Positions 1 to 9,332 of a stretch of 64,000 nt of DNA are shown one piece after another (position 1 is the stretch's first letter; each line of letters starts with the position of its first letter). Where the stretch lies: positions 1 to 64,000 of the forward strand of contig CAWGGS010000071.1 of the NCBI GenBank assembly GCA_963822095.1. Reading direction: 5' to 3'. The notes beneath the pieces were generated by a model. That model saw only the letters and a program-made list of their open reading frames with translations, did not search any database and was not told the origin of the DNA. Made by a program: the position numbers and the translations under genes. Source of the stretch: CAWGGS01 sp963822095 (GTDB lineage Bacteria; Desulfobacterota; Desulfobulbia; Desulfobulbales; Desulfocapsaceae).

Positions 1-2
1 AC

Positions 3-107
3 TTCTCTAAGGATTTAGCATTATACGACAATGCCGAGGCGCTTTGCATATTATCCCTATCCAAGGTAATTTCAAGAATTCAGGAATCAAAAGAGAGAAT
101 TCTGTAA
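3..107 (+). CDS. C-terminal end of an unidentified protein (partial)
   Basis: An open frame enters from the left edge and runs 34 codons to a TAA. The visible tail (ending in SKERIL) has ordinary coding composition, with helix-like, charged residues. It is too short to assign to a family. It lies upstream of a polysaccharide island in the same orientation, so a sugar-related enzyme is possible, but that is only inference from position. Confidence 0.35.
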   Translation, partial: FSKDLALYDNAEALCILSLSKVISRIQESKERIL

Positions 108-795
108 ATGCTATAGACATGGTTTATTCATGAGTGTTCGCACATTTTAATTCAAAAATAACCTGGGTTATTGGATAGGCATTGGAAAATAAATTGGAAA
201 TGGTCTGTAAAATGTTCTGGATATTTTTGAAATTTACACAAGAAATGTTATGATTCTCTCCTAAAATAGTCGGTTCCCATACTTGATAATGTCTGACAGA
301 GAAAACTATCTTCCTGTTTTTGCTGAGGTTCGAAGTTATTCACCTGTAATAACAGTACATTTGATAGCCTGATGTTCTTTGGCTATGGGGCTTGGCCTGG
401 CAGAGATGGCGAATAGGCATGTGGTTTGATGCAATGATAGAGCTAGTTTTTGTCCTACCATAACTTTCTGCAATATAAAGGTATTTCTATTTAATGAAAC
501 CTATGTCTATTTGTAATTGATATTGGTTTGGATGAATCCGCCAAAAGAACCCGCATAAAAAAAACATCCTTTATTTCGCCATGAATTCTCGCTTTTCGTC
601 GTGCCATCAAGTTTGTAGGCTTGAATGGCAAAAAATAAGAATTACATAAACATCATAATGAGAGGAAGAGGTGATACATCGTCGCACGATTTTGACGCAT
701 CTCATTCTTGAGATGTATTGCAGGGTGATGGTTCCCACTTTCCGCCAAAGCTGGTTGTTTCAAAGAAAAACGCTGAATGATAGAAAAACAGGAAA
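108..795. other. AT-rich intergenic stretch before the FkbM gene
   Basis: About 690 bases with no convincing gene on either strand. Short frames here are broken by stops and resemble no family I know. The stretch is AT-rich and probably holds the promoter for the gene starting at 796, but I cannot pick out a clear -35/-10 pair or an ops/JUMPstart element. It could also be decayed sequence within the polysaccharide island. Confidence 0.4.
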
Positions 796-1437
796 ATGAT
801 TTCTACCGTATTGAGATATATCAAAAATATAGCCCTTTCCAAAGCACCCACTGAAAGAGCATTAAAAAAGCTTTTTGCAATCAAATTGAATAGGACAGAC
901 ATCGCCATTGATTGTGGGGCTAATGTCGGGGACATCACAGAACATCTATCAAAATCAGGTGCAACGGTCTATGCTTTTGAACCGAATCCACATGCTTATA
1001 TGGTACTACAAGATAGATTTTCTAATAAAGGGAATGTTCATTGTTTTCAAAAGGCGGTTAGTGATAAAAATGATACAATGAAACTCTATTTACATGAGAA
1101 CTCAGATAAAGATGAAGTATACTGGTCGACAGGATCATCACTGTTAGTCTTCAAAGGGAACGTTCTTCCTGATAAATATGTGGGAGTAGAAGTTGTTGAT
1201 ATATGTGAATTTATAGAAAATATAAATCATCGTGTGAGAATTCTTAAGTTGGATATTGAAGGTGTTGAATGTAAGGTTCTAAAAAAACTTATTTACACAG
1301 GTGTTATTGATAAAATTGATTTTGTTTATGTTGAAACACATGATGATAAAATTCCTGAATTAAGAGAAGAAACTAATGCAATTAGAAAACTAATAAATGA
1401 AAGAGGGATTAGCAATATTGATCTGGACTGGATATAA
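796..1437 (+). CDS. FkbM-family SAM-dependent methyltransferase
   Basis: This 213-residue protein is predicted to transfer a methyl group from S-adenosylmethionine to a hydroxyl, in this context probably on a sugar. The FkbM pattern is clear: SAM motif I as DCGANVGD near residues 39-46, an acidic EPNP motif after the second strand, and the family signature LKLDIEGVE near residue 152. No signal peptide or membrane segment is seen, so it should be cytosolic. It is the first complete gene of the polysaccharide island and is more AT-rich than the glycosyltransferase genes that follow, which suggests separate acquisition. The sugar acted on cannot be told from sequence. Confidence 0.85.
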   Translation: MISTVLRYIKNIALSKAPTERALKKLFAIKLNRTDIAIDCGANVGDITEHLSKSGATVYAFEPNPHAYMVLQDRFSNKGNVHCFQKAVSDKNDTMKLYLHENSDKDEVYWSTGSSLLVFKGNVLPDKYVGVEVVDICEFIENINHRVRILKLDIEGVECKVLKKLIYTGVIDKIDFVYVETHDDKIPELREETNAIRKLINERGISNIDLDWI

Positions 1438-1621
1438 ATTTTTAAAATCATCCGTAGCACCTGTAATTTGCCTAATTTTTTGAAAATCGTATTGGTGCGC
1501 AAAATATGTCTTGAAATGGTTAAATGAAGGTGATTTGTGATGAACGAATTCGTGTTTTTATAAGATTTGTACGACAATAATTAAAATTGTAAACAGGAAT
1601 GATATCTTAGCTGAGGTTGCC

Positions 1622-2437
1622 ATGCAGGTTATTTGTGTTGTATTGGTAAGAAATGAAGAACGTTTTATTGCCACTGTTCTGGGCAATATTGTTGATTTTT
1701 GTGACAAAATTATCGTTGTGGATGATGAAAAGACTAGAGATGATACGGGAGCCATTGTCCGTTCGATGATAGGTCGCCACGAAAAGATAAGCTATGTGGT
1801 AACTAAGCATCCACGTGAATCTCATCCAATGATCGAGCAGTATGCTGGTACTGATACCTGGATTTTTGCGGTGGATGGAGATGAAATCTACGACCCAGAG
1901 GGACTGCGACGTTTTCGACCCCGCCTGGAAGCTGGCGAATTCGACAGGTGGTTTTGTATTTTCGGCAATGTGCTAAACACAAAAACTCTGGATTTGAGCG
2001 CAGGAACAGCAGAAGGGTACCTTGCGCCTCCCTGCCGCAGTATGACCAAACTCTATAACTTTGCAGCCATCGATGCCTGGGATGGCCCCTGTAATGAACG
2101 ATTACATGGCGGGACCATTCGTTTTCGGCCTGGTTATGATGAGAGTCTGCGTTGCGATATCCATCAAAGCATACCTTGGCACGAAGCCGATTTTCGCTGT
2201 CTGCATACCTGTTTTATTACCCGTAGCCGCGCAGAAAGAAGGATACAATCCGTCAGGTGGAATATTGCCGACCGCACGGAGATGCCGTGGTGGAGACGAC
2301 TGTTGGGTCGAGACAAGAATTTCGTTCCCTGGAAACTTCATAAGTATACCCGGGGGGAATTGGTGCGTGAGGATGTGAGTATTTTTTTTCCGGGTGGACA
2401 GGCGTGTGATGGTTTTTTGACCAGGAAGGGTAATTGA
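1622..2437 (+). CDS. GT2-type glycosyltransferase
   Basis: A 271-residue GT-A-fold protein. The N-terminus reads VICVVLVRNEERF, the usual first strand of family 2 transferases, followed by the nucleotide-sugar acidic pair in IIVVDDEKTRD and a DGDEIYDP segment in the place of the metal-binding DxD motif. No membrane segments are visible. It should add one sugar from a nucleotide donor to a growing surface glycan on the cytoplasmic side. The stop codon overlaps the next ATG by one base (TGATG), indicating translational coupling with the GT4 gene. Donor and acceptor are unknown. Confidence 0.8.
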   Translation: MQVICVVLVRNEERFIATVLGNIVDFCDKIIVVDDEKTRDDTGAIVRSMIGRHEKISYVVTKHPRESHPMIEQYAGTDTWIFAVDGDEIYDPEGLRRFRPRLEAGEFDRWFCIFGNVLNTKTLDLSAGTAEGYLAPPCRSMTKLYNFAAIDAWDGPCNERLHGGTIRFRPGYDESLRCDIHQSIPWHEADFRCLHTCFITRSRAERRIQSVRWNIADRTEMPWWRRLLGRDKNFVPWKLHKYTRGELVREDVSIFFPGGQACDGFLTRKGN

Positions 2438-3510
2438 TGCGAGATAAACTGCTTCATTTATTTGGACAGATCAGGAGGACAGCCAGGCATGAGCGGCTTC
2501 GCCTGCAGGCGCGACATTTTCCTGTGGCCGTTTCGGCAAAACGTTTAGCGGGTAGAGCGCCGGTGGTGGCCATCAATATGTTTCCAGCCGCTGGGGCCTG
2601 GGGAGGCAGCAGCGTTTTTGTTCACCAGTTTATGGCAGCACTGCTCCGTTGCGGCATTCGCCCGGTTTTTGATCTCATCGGTCCGGTAGATGTCATTTTG
2701 ATCATTGATCCAAGAGAAGACCTGATGAACAAGGCCTTCGGTATGAAAGAGATTATCCGATATAAAAATATAAATCCGGAAGTACGAATTATTCATCGGA
2801 TAAACGAGTGTGACCAGCGCAAAGCGAGTGATTTTATGGACGAATGCCTCCGCCACGCCAATGGGATTGCCGATCATACGGTTTTTATTTCACAGTGGTT
2901 GCAGGATTATTTCAGTGAGCGCTGGTTTGATTCTTCCTGTTCACATCAGGTGATCTATAACGGTGCCGATTCAGCCGTTTTTCACCCTTTAGGCGCGCAC
3001 CATTTTGATGGAGGCACAATGCGACTGGTCACCCATCATTTTTCAGCCAATCTCATGAAAGGCTTTGCCGTCTATCAGCAGGTTGACGCCTTGATTGCCG
3101 ATGGCCTGTTGCCCGACACGGAGTTATGGATTATCGGAGGTCGGCCTCCGGAAATGCAATGGCGGGTAGCCAGGCTCTTTGCTCCGGCAGCCGGCAGGGA
3201 ACTTGCCGACCTGCTGCGCCAGTGTCATGTCTACATTACGGCCAGTCTCTGGGAGCCATGTGGTATGCATCATGTGGAGGGTGCACAATGCGGTCTTCCC
3301 CTGCTGTACCATGAGGATGGTGGCGGTATTGTTGAGGCGGGTCAGCGGTATGGAATTGGCTTCCGTAAAGCATCCTTGGTTGCCGCAACGCAAAAAATGC
3401 GTGTCAACTACAGAGAAATGCGACGTCGAGTCTACAGAGACATGCCTGATGGCCTGTCCATGGCGATGGATTATGTTCGGGCGGTCTACCGTGTCTTGTC
3501 CCTTTCGTAA
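2437..3510 (+). CDS. GT4-type glycosyltransferase
   Basis: A 357-residue GT-B-fold transferase. The C-terminal half carries the retaining GT4 donor-site pattern EPCGMHHVEGAQCG (an EX7E-like motif) followed by a DGGG loop. The N-terminal half has the GAWGGSSVFVHQ glycine-rich acceptor-side segment. I chose the ATG at 2437, which overlaps the upstream stop, over the TTG one codon earlier. The 3' end overlaps the next gene, so 1622-5751 reads as one transcription unit of four consecutive transferases. The sugar specificity is not evident. Confidence 0.82.
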   Translation: MRDKLLHLFGQIRRTARHERLRLQARHFPVAVSAKRLAGRAPVVAINMFPAAGAWGGSSVFVHQFMAALLRCGIRPVFDLIGPVDVILIIDPREDLMNKAFGMKEIIRYKNINPEVRIIHRINECDQRKASDFMDECLRHANGIADHTVFISQWLQDYFSERWFDSSCSHQVIYNGADSAVFHPLGAHHFDGGTMRLVTHHFSANLMKGFAVYQQVDALIADGLLPDTELWIIGGRPPEMQWRVARLFAPAAGRELADLLRQCHVYITASLWEPCGMHHVEGAQCGLPLLYHEDGGGIVEAGQRYGIGFRKASLVAATQKMRVNYREMRRRVYRDMPDGLSMAMDYVRAVYRVLSLS

Positions 3511-4636
3511 AGAATCCTGCGGCAAGGCCAGAAGGGTAGGTTTTATTGTCGATGCGCTCCTGCCCTCCTGGAGTGTTTGCCTGAGCCAAATGACCTTTCG
3601 CCCTTTATTTACTGGCTGGCCCAGCAACACCGCCGGGACGTTGATGCGTTTTGGCTGGGTAGCACACTATGTCAATAACCTGCCGGATCGGCAATGGACG
3701 TATGAGCTTTACCGCCCCTGGCGACACTATCAGGCGGTTGTGTTTATCAAGTCCATGGATGATGCGTGCCGGAAACTGGCTACCACTCTTGGACGAAAAG
3801 GAATATGTACCGTTTTTGATGCAAATGTTGACTATTTTACCCCTGCAACCGGCACTTTTTATTATACGAGCATGGCTCCCACGCTGCAGCAACGGGAACA
3901 AAGCTGCTCGATGGCTCGCAGCTGCAAAGCAGTGATCGCCGACTCTCGGTATCTTCTGGGAAAAGTGCTCCCGTATAATTCCCGTACGATGTGGATTCCA
4001 GATAATATACCAGGTGACTGGATCGCTGAAAGGAGCGGGTGGAGGCCGCGCTCTGGAAAGAGATTGACGCTTCTTTGGTCCGGTGAATCGGTGAAACTTT
4101 TTGAGCTGTTGCGTATAGAGCCAGTGTTGCGCCGTTTCAGGGATCATTTACGGCTGCGACTGATCACCGGCAACCTGGATGCCTTGTCGCGAATTTTTGA
4201 GCCATGGCAGAGGCGGTTGCGTCGTCTACTGGAAGATTTGGAGTGCGAAGTGACGTATTTCCAGGACATTCCGAATTTACTGGCGTTGTACGATCAGGGA
4301 GGTGTTTGTATTTCACCGCGCTTTCTCGATAATTCTTACAATTTGGGACATACAGAATGGAAGATAAGCCTTGCCATGGCCAGGGGCCGAGTGGCTCTTG
4401 CAAGTCCACAACCGAGTTATTGTGATCTGTATGAAAGAGCCGGTGGACAAGGTGTGAGAATATGTTCCGAAGAGGCGAAGTGGAATACTGTCCTGGACGA
4501 GATGCTCACCGGGAATTTCAGATGGGAAGAGGAACAGCGTCAGGCATGTAAGGTGGTGCGGAGATACTATGCGACCTCGATAATAGCAGCGGCACATGTC
4601 GACTGGGTGGGTTATCTTGTGAATAAAGAACGGTAG
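3491..4636 (+). CDS. Putative GT-B-fold glycosyltransferase
   Basis: About 381 residues. Weakly conserved, but it looks like a GT4-related transferase: an N-terminal Rossmann-like half, a segment near KRLTLLWSGE opening the second half, then FQDIPNLLALYDQGGVCISPR, which matches the helix-strand before the donor site, and a HTEWKISLAMARG stretch in the place of the usual EX7E loop. The frame is open further upstream inside the previous gene. I picked the GTG at 3491 because it overlaps that gene by only 20 bases; the ATG at 3473 is an alternative. The start is uncertain, and no strong ribosome site is visible for either. Confidence 0.65.
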   Translation: MSCPFRKESCGKARRVGFIVDALLPSWSVCLSQMTFRPLFTGWPSNTAGTLMRFGWVAHYVNNLPDRQWTYELYRPWRHYQAVVFIKSMDDACRKLATTLGRKGICTVFDANVDYFTPATGTFYYTSMAPTLQQREQSCSMARSCKAVIADSRYLLGKVLPYNSRTMWIPDNIPGDWIAERSGWRPRSGKRLTLLWSGESVKLFELLRIEPVLRRFRDHLRLRLITGNLDALSRIFEPWQRRLRRLLEDLECEVTYFQDIPNLLALYDQGGVCISPRFLDNSYNLGHTEWKISLAMARGRVALASPQPSYCDLYERAGGQGVRICSEEAKWNTVLDEMLTGNFRWEEEQRQACKVVRRYYATSIIAAAHVDWVGYLVNKER

Positions 4637-4647
4637 GAATAAAGACA

Positions 4648-5751
4648 ATGTTTAACCGCTGTAAATCCTGTCTACATCTTTCCTGGCTATTAGCCGGGAG
4701 GCTTTTAGCTGAAAAACGACGTTGGCGGGGTGGACCTCCACCGCGAGGGAATACGCTAAATGTCTTCTATGGGCATGAGCGAATCCCTGGACGAAATGAA
4801 CGTTCAGGAGGAGCAATGATCAAGTTCCAGGATTTGAATGACCGTTTTCCCAACACCCTAAGCCATCCCAATATCCTCTACCTGGTTTCCAGCGCTTTGC
4901 CTCTATATCCTGAAGTAATCGTACGGGCAGCAAAACGGCGTGGCGCATCATTAGTGTTGAATCAGAATGGCGTTGCCTATCCGGGATGGCATGGCCCAGG
5001 GTGGGAAAAAACCAATCGCCCTGCCCGGAATCTGTTGCAGCAGGCAGATTATGTTGTTTATCAAAGCCGCTTCTGTAAGGAAAGTGCGGACAAATTTTCC
5101 GGAACATGTCAGGCTCCCTGGGAGATACTCGCAAATCCAGTAGACACGAAAATCTTTGTCCCTGCGTCTGAATCGCCGCCTGGAATACGATTGCTCCTGG
5201 CTGGAAGTCATCAACACTGGTACAGAGTCCGCACGGCCTTAGAGGCCCTAGCGCACCTGCCCGACGCGAGACTAACCATCGCCGGCCGTCTCACTTTTCA
5301 TTCCCAGGAAAGCAGGTGTCTGGAGGACGTGTATGCTCTGGCAGGACAACTGGGAATAACGAACCGGGTGGAACTTGCTGGCCCCTACAGCCAGGAGGCT
5401 GCACCAACCCTTTTCCAGGGCCACCATATCCTGTTGCATACCAAGTATAATGATCCCTGCCCTCGTCTGGTGGTGGAGGCAATGTCCTGCGGACTGCCGG
5501 TGGTTTATTCAGCCAGTGGCGGCGTGCCGGAGCTTGTTGGTGAAGAAGGTGGGATCGGCTGTGCAGTACCCAATGATTGGGAAAAGGATCACCCGCCGGA
5601 TCCTGACGCATTGGCTCAGGCAACCTCTAAAGTCGCTGGGGCTTTGACCAGATATTCGAAGCAAGCCAGGGGTAGGGCTGTGCAAAGATTTGATGTTAGG
5701 CCATGGTTGGATCGTCATGAAGAAATTTTGAACCACTTGGTTTGTCGATGA
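4648..5751 (+). CDS. GT4-type glycosyltransferase
   Basis: A 367-residue GT-B-fold transferase. The second domain has the classical GT4 elements: LLLAGSHQHWYRV at its start, a LTIAGRL strand, HTKYNDPCPRLVVEAMSCG donor loop and the SGGVPELV motif that contacts the nucleotide. The N-terminal domain is shorter and more divergent. It follows the previous gene by 11 bases, continuing the same operon. No membrane helix is predicted, so it probably works at the inner face of the cytoplasmic membrane. The next gene is a broken methyltransferase, and base composition drops sharply after the stop codon. Confidence 0.85.
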   Translation: MFNRCKSCLHLSWLLAGRLLAEKRRWRGGPPPRGNTLNVFYGHERIPGRNERSGGAMIKFQDLNDRFPNTLSHPNILYLVSSALPLYPEVIVRAAKRRGASLVLNQNGVAYPGWHGPGWEKTNRPARNLLQQADYVVYQSRFCKESADKFSGTCQAPWEILANPVDTKIFVPASESPPGIRLLLAGSHQHWYRVRTALEALAHLPDARLTIAGRLTFHSQESRCLEDVYALAGQLGITNRVELAGPYSQEAAPTLFQGHHILLHTKYNDPCPRLVVEAMSCGLPVVYSASGGVPELVGEEGGIGCAVPNDWEKDHPPDPDALAQATSKVAGALTRYSKQARGRAVQRFDVRPWLDRHEEILNHLVCR

Positions 5752-5783
5752 TTTTTTTTACGAAATGGCAAGCAATGTCATAA

Positions 5784-6385
5784 ATGAAAAAAACATTATT
5801 GTACTTTGATAGATTGCATGTGATTTACCAAGCCTTAATAAATATTCATAATCGATTTGGTAATGGTAAGAAAACGTTAAATATTGTGAAAATTGGAGTG
5901 TACAAGGATGGGGAAACTCTTTTAGTGTTTCAATATTGAGTGCATTATTCAATAATATTGATTTCTATTGTGTCGATACTTTTGAGGGACATAACAAGAA
6001 AGACCTGATCGGCAATAATCATGATGTTCACTTACCGACATGGTTTAGTGATACAACGTATGAGCATGTTAAGTCGCATCTTGATGTTTTTGATTTTATA
6101 CAAGTTGCAAAAGATAGGACTCAGGATTGTAAAGACATATTTGAAGGAAAAAGAATACATTTTGAACAGTTGGATGTCGGTTTGTATCAGCCTATACTTT
6201 TTTCCTTAAACTTGTTTTCTGCAAAATTGCAGCACGGTGGAATTTTACTTGTAGACGATTTTGGGTTTGTCACCATTACAGGCGTGCGAAAGGCAGTGAA
6301 TCAGTTTATGAAAGAAAATACAAATCCATTTTTTAAAATTGAGTTAAGCACAGGATAATGCTTATTGATAAAAATCTCCCGGTAA
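5784..6385 (+). pseudogene. Frameshifted TylF/MycF-type sugar O-methyltransferase
   Basis: Two frames together reconstruct one class I SAM methyltransferase of the macrocin O-methyltransferase (TylF) family. The first, from the ATG at 5784, ends at 5939 just after IVKIGVYKDGETLL, the SAM motif I. The second, open from about 5936, carries FYCVDTFEGH, the QLDVGLYQP acidic motif, HGGILLVDDFG and GVRKAVNQF, in the family order. The frame changes around 5925-5940. The second frame ends at a TAA (6356) where the family usually has a Gln in a PTGQ-like motif; reading through gives CLLIKI, a typical family ending. So there appear to be one frameshift and one CAA-to-TAA type nonsense change. Upstream of the shift the family residues are slightly worn. 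Confidence 0.75.
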
Positions 6386-6449
6386 AAATAACAGTGGTGT
6401 ATTGTGGCAGGATAACCATTAGCGAACATATGGGGTATATACTCCGTCC

Positions 6450-6530
6450 ATGAATGAATTCGATGGAAGAACAATACATCGTAAAGCGTTTGAAGCAATT
6501 CGCATCAGAGCTGTCAAGCAGAAAGGTTGA
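6450..6530 (+). pseudogene. IS630-family transposase N-terminal remnant
   Basis: A 26-codon frame starting ATG reads MNEFDGRTIHRKAFEAIRI followed by RAVKQ. This closely resembles the start of IS630-type transposases, the segment before their helix-turn-helix. The frame ends in TGA right after it, and the rest of the transposase is missing. The following DNA does not restore the family pattern. It is probably a scar of a former insertion next to the broken methyltransferase. The assignment rests on about 24 residues, so it is tentative. Confidence 0.5.
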
Positions 6531-7122
6531 ATCCAGATTCAAAGAAATCGGGTATGAGATTGGGAGTTCAAAATCTCAAACCACACATGCAGACACGGTG
6601 CTGGATCACCTAAACTTCTGTATGAGGTCTATTTATTCGTGTTGCTGAACGACCATCGACTTGAAGTCGATGGGGTCGATATTCGGCTAAGGCTGACTGA
6701 AGATCAATTTGTTTGATTCGTAAAAACTATTTTCAGTGAATTGAATGGTTTATAATTATTTTTTTAATTTCTCTTCGCATATAGGGAGGTGGTTGAACCA
6801 TCCCCGAAAGGGACACTAAAAACGGGATGATTACTGCTGGTCGGGAATTATAATTGTCGTTGAACAGGTGGCGTCAGTTTGGGTATACCGCTCTTTCGAC
6901 CGGTATCTTGATTTTAATTGATAAACTACTTCTTAGCCCTTGTTTTTTCTTTTTTACACCAAGGATCAATGGTAGGAATTACTGGATATATTTGCTGCAT
7001 TGGATGAAATGGCTTGGTGTCGTATAAAAAAAATCAACAAACTTTTGATTGGTTTCTCGCGTCGGAAGTGGTGCCTCGGGATATGCTTTCAGTTATAAAA
7101 ATTCATTTTGAGAAACAGCAAC
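6531..7122. other. Non-coding stretch with decayed coding-like fragments
   Basis: No intact gene is seen. On the + strand from 6558 to 6716 one frame gives about 52 residues ending in a protein-like tail (LLNDHRLEVDGVDIRLRL) with no plausible start; it may be the end of a decayed gene. An imperfect hairpin lies at 6651-6679 (CGACCATCGACT pairing with AGTCGATGGGGTCG). The remainder to 7122 is AT-rich and presumably includes the promoter of the next transferase gene, though no clear promoter can be picked out. Confidence 0.4.
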
Positions 7123-8166
7123 ATGCCATCTGAGCCATCTGTTACCGTTCTGATGCCTCTTTACAACGGCGAACGATATATCCGTGAGGCGGTGGAAAGT
7201 ATTTTACGGCAGACATGGCGGGATTTCGAGTTGCTGATCATCGACGATGGGTCCATTGATAAAGGCCCGGATATCATTTCATTCATGCAGGATGAACGGA
7301 TAGTCATGTTACGTAATTCGAGTAATATGGGGGTGGCTGCTACACTGAACCGCGGGTTGGCAGTAGCTCGAGGACGATATATAGCCCGCATGGATGCTGA
7401 TGATATCAGCCTGCCGGATCGTTTGGAGCGGCAGGTACGGTTTATGGATGACCATCCTGACGTGGGGATTTCCGGAGGTTGGGTCCGCTTATTTGGAGGT
7501 GGGCAATTACCGTATACATGCCAGGTGCCCACCGATAGTCAGGATGTAGCTGCTTATATGGTTTTTGAGAATGCTTTGTGGCATATGACGGTAATAATGC
7601 GCAAAGATATGATGAATCGAGCTTCTCTGAAATATGATCCGTTTTATAGTAGGTCCGAGGATTATGATCTGTGGATACGGGCAGCCGAACATTTTTCACT
7701 TGCTAATATTGGTCAAATTCTTGTCCGAGTTCGTAGAAATAAGCAAAGTGTAACAAGGTCAAATTGGGACGAGATGACAAAACAGACTGAAGTTATACAG
7801 GATCGTCTGCTTCAGAGAATCGGTCTGCAATTATTACCAGCTGAGATTGCTTTTCATCATCGGGTCGGAAGAGGCTATCGACTAAACAAAGCAGAACATG
7901 TCAGGAACGCGGAAAAATGGTTGTTGCATATATTGTCAATGAATCAGAAAACGCTTGTTTATGACGATAACTCACTAAGACAAGCTATTGGCATGGCATG
8001 GTTCCGCCTTTGTGCGAATTCTAGTACTTTTGGGATTTGGATTTGGCGTATGTGGCGCTGCTCTTCATTAGCTACATTTACAAATATTCCCATGCCCGAA
8101 AAGTTCCGTTTTCTGGCCAGTATAATCTGGCATATGGTTCGCAGAACAAACAAGAAGATTACATGA
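7123..8166 (+). CDS. GT2 glycosyltransferase
   Basis: A 347-residue family 2 transferase. The pattern is textbook: VTVLMPLYNGERYI at the N-terminus, LLIIDDGS nucleotide-binding acidic pair, RYIARMDADD holding the DxD metal site near residue 92, and SEDYDLWIR as the ED catalytic-base motif near residue 180. A C-terminal basic extension of about 100 residues may be membrane-associating. I start at the ATG at 7123; a TTG 15 bases upstream is possible. The stop overlaps the radical SAM start (ATGA), so the two are translationally coupled. Confidence 0.88.
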   Translation: MPSEPSVTVLMPLYNGERYIREAVESILRQTWRDFELLIIDDGSIDKGPDIISFMQDERIVMLRNSSNMGVAATLNRGLAVARGRYIARMDADDISLPDRLERQVRFMDDHPDVGISGGWVRLFGGGQLPYTCQVPTDSQDVAAYMVFENALWHMTVIMRKDMMNRASLKYDPFYSRSEDYDLWIRAAEHFSLANIGQILVRVRRNKQSVTRSNWDEMTKQTEVIQDRLLQRIGLQLLPAEIAFHHRVGRGYRLNKAEHVRNAEKWLLHILSMNQKTLVYDDNSLRQAIGMAWFRLCANSSTFGIWIWRMWRCSSLATFTNIPMPEKFRFLASIIWHMVRRTNKKIT

Positions 8167-9332
8167 AAAGGTCAAATATACCCACTCGAATTAATTCATA
8201 TATTCGTTTGCGAAAATCGCTATTTAAGGCTGATCGTGCTGCTCGGAAGCGGATAGCCAATATCGCATTCTGGCCATCCTCACTGAATTTGATGATGATT
8301 GATCGTTGCAACGCCCAATGTATCATGTGTGGTCATGATTACCATGACTGTGGGTCTGGAGACATGTTGACACTAGCCAAAGTACGGACGATCTTAGAGC
8401 ATCTCCATATGCATGAGCTCGTCGATGTGATTTATGGTGGAGGTGGAGAACCGTTTCTTAATGATGATTTAGGGGAAATTGCCGAATACACCCATTGCCA
8501 GGACCCTGTTATTCAGCATACGGTAATTACCAATGGAATTGCTTGGCGACCGGCTATTGCCGAAAAGCTTATTGAAAATAATGTTAACTTCCTCGTATCC
8601 CTTAATGCTGCCTCACCTAAGAGCTATACCACGATTTCCGGAATTGATGGATTTGATACGGTTTGCAGCAATATTTACAATCTTAATGAGTTGAGAAAGA
8701 AAATTGACGTAAGAAATCATTTAGCTGTTTCCATTATTCTTATGCGGCAGAACATCCGTGAACTACCCGAATTTGTTCGACTAGCTGGTCGATTGGGAGC
8801 AGATTCTGTCAAAGCCTTTTATGCCCGGATTTATCCCCCAGCGTTCCGAATTCGTTCAGGTAATGCCAGAATTGCTCCAGAGGACTCGTTGTACTATCAT
8901 CAAGACATGGCGAACCAGTTCATTCGACAAGCACAAGGAGAGGCAAAACGATTGAAAATCCGCTTTGAACCGCCCCCATTGTTTGGGACATTTAAGCCGG
9001 TATCTCGAAACTGTCTGGAGCCATGGCGTTCTTTATACATCGATACCAACGGAAATTTATTTCCCTGTGCCGCAAGTGAAATACATTTCAAGGAAAAGGT
9101 GGATAAGCAAATCTATAAAACAGGCAATATCCTAAATGATCCGATTGAAAAAATTTGGAATAATGAATTCTGGCAGGCACTGCGGAAGACGAATTTGCAT
9201 CCAGATGCTGTGCAGCCCATCGTACCGGAATGTTCCTGCTGTAGTATGGGCATCTGTTGGAATGGTCCAGATGTAGCTGAGAGTCACCTCATGGACTGGT
9301 CTCCCTCTGAGAATTCATCTTTACACCTGTGA
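8163..9332 (+). CDS. Radical SAM/SPASM-domain protein
   Basis: A 389-residue radical SAM enzyme. Cys49, Cys53 and Cys56 form the CX3CX2C site (CNAQCIMC) for the SAM-cleaving [4Fe-4S] cluster, followed by a GGGGEP segment that binds the SAM amino group. The C-terminus has a SPASM-like set of cysteines (NCLEPW, FPCA and a CSCCSMGIC cluster) for one or two auxiliary clusters. It is embedded between two glycosyltransferase genes with ATGA and TGATG overlaps, so it probably modifies a sugar or a carrier-linked intermediate, but the reaction cannot be deduced. The frame extends upstream into the previous gene; the coupled ATG at 8163 is the credible start. Confidence 0.88.
   Translation: MKRSNIPTRINSYIRLRKSLFKADRAARKRIANIAFWPSSLNLMMIDRCNAQCIMCGHDYHDCGSGDMLTLAKVRTILEHLHMHELVDVIYGGGGEPFLNDDLGEIAEYTHCQDPVIQHTVITNGIAWRPAIAEKLIENNVNFLVSLNAASPKSYTTISGIDGFDTVCSNIYNLNELRKKIDVRNHLAVSIILMRQNIRELPEFVRLAGRLGADSVKAFYARIYPPAFRIRSGNARIAPEDSLYYHQDMANQFIRQAQGEAKRLKIRFEPPPLFGTFKPVSRNCLEPWRSLYIDTNGNLFPCAASEIHFKEKVDKQIYKTGNILNDPIEKIWNNEFWQALRKTNLHPDAVQPIVPECSCCSMGICWNGPDVAESHLMDWSPSENSSLHL

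Noticed and set aside
1..795. ops/JUMPstart element before the polysaccharide island
   Set aside because: I found no GGCGGTAGC-like sequence upstream of the first genes.
3179..3490. Upstream extension of the GT-B gene to 3179
   Set aside because: It lies almost wholly inside the previous gene in another frame, and its translation has no family character.
6558..6716. 52-residue coding-like tail after the IS630 scar
   Set aside because: There is no start codon or ribosome site and I cannot name a family; noted only in the intergenic entry.
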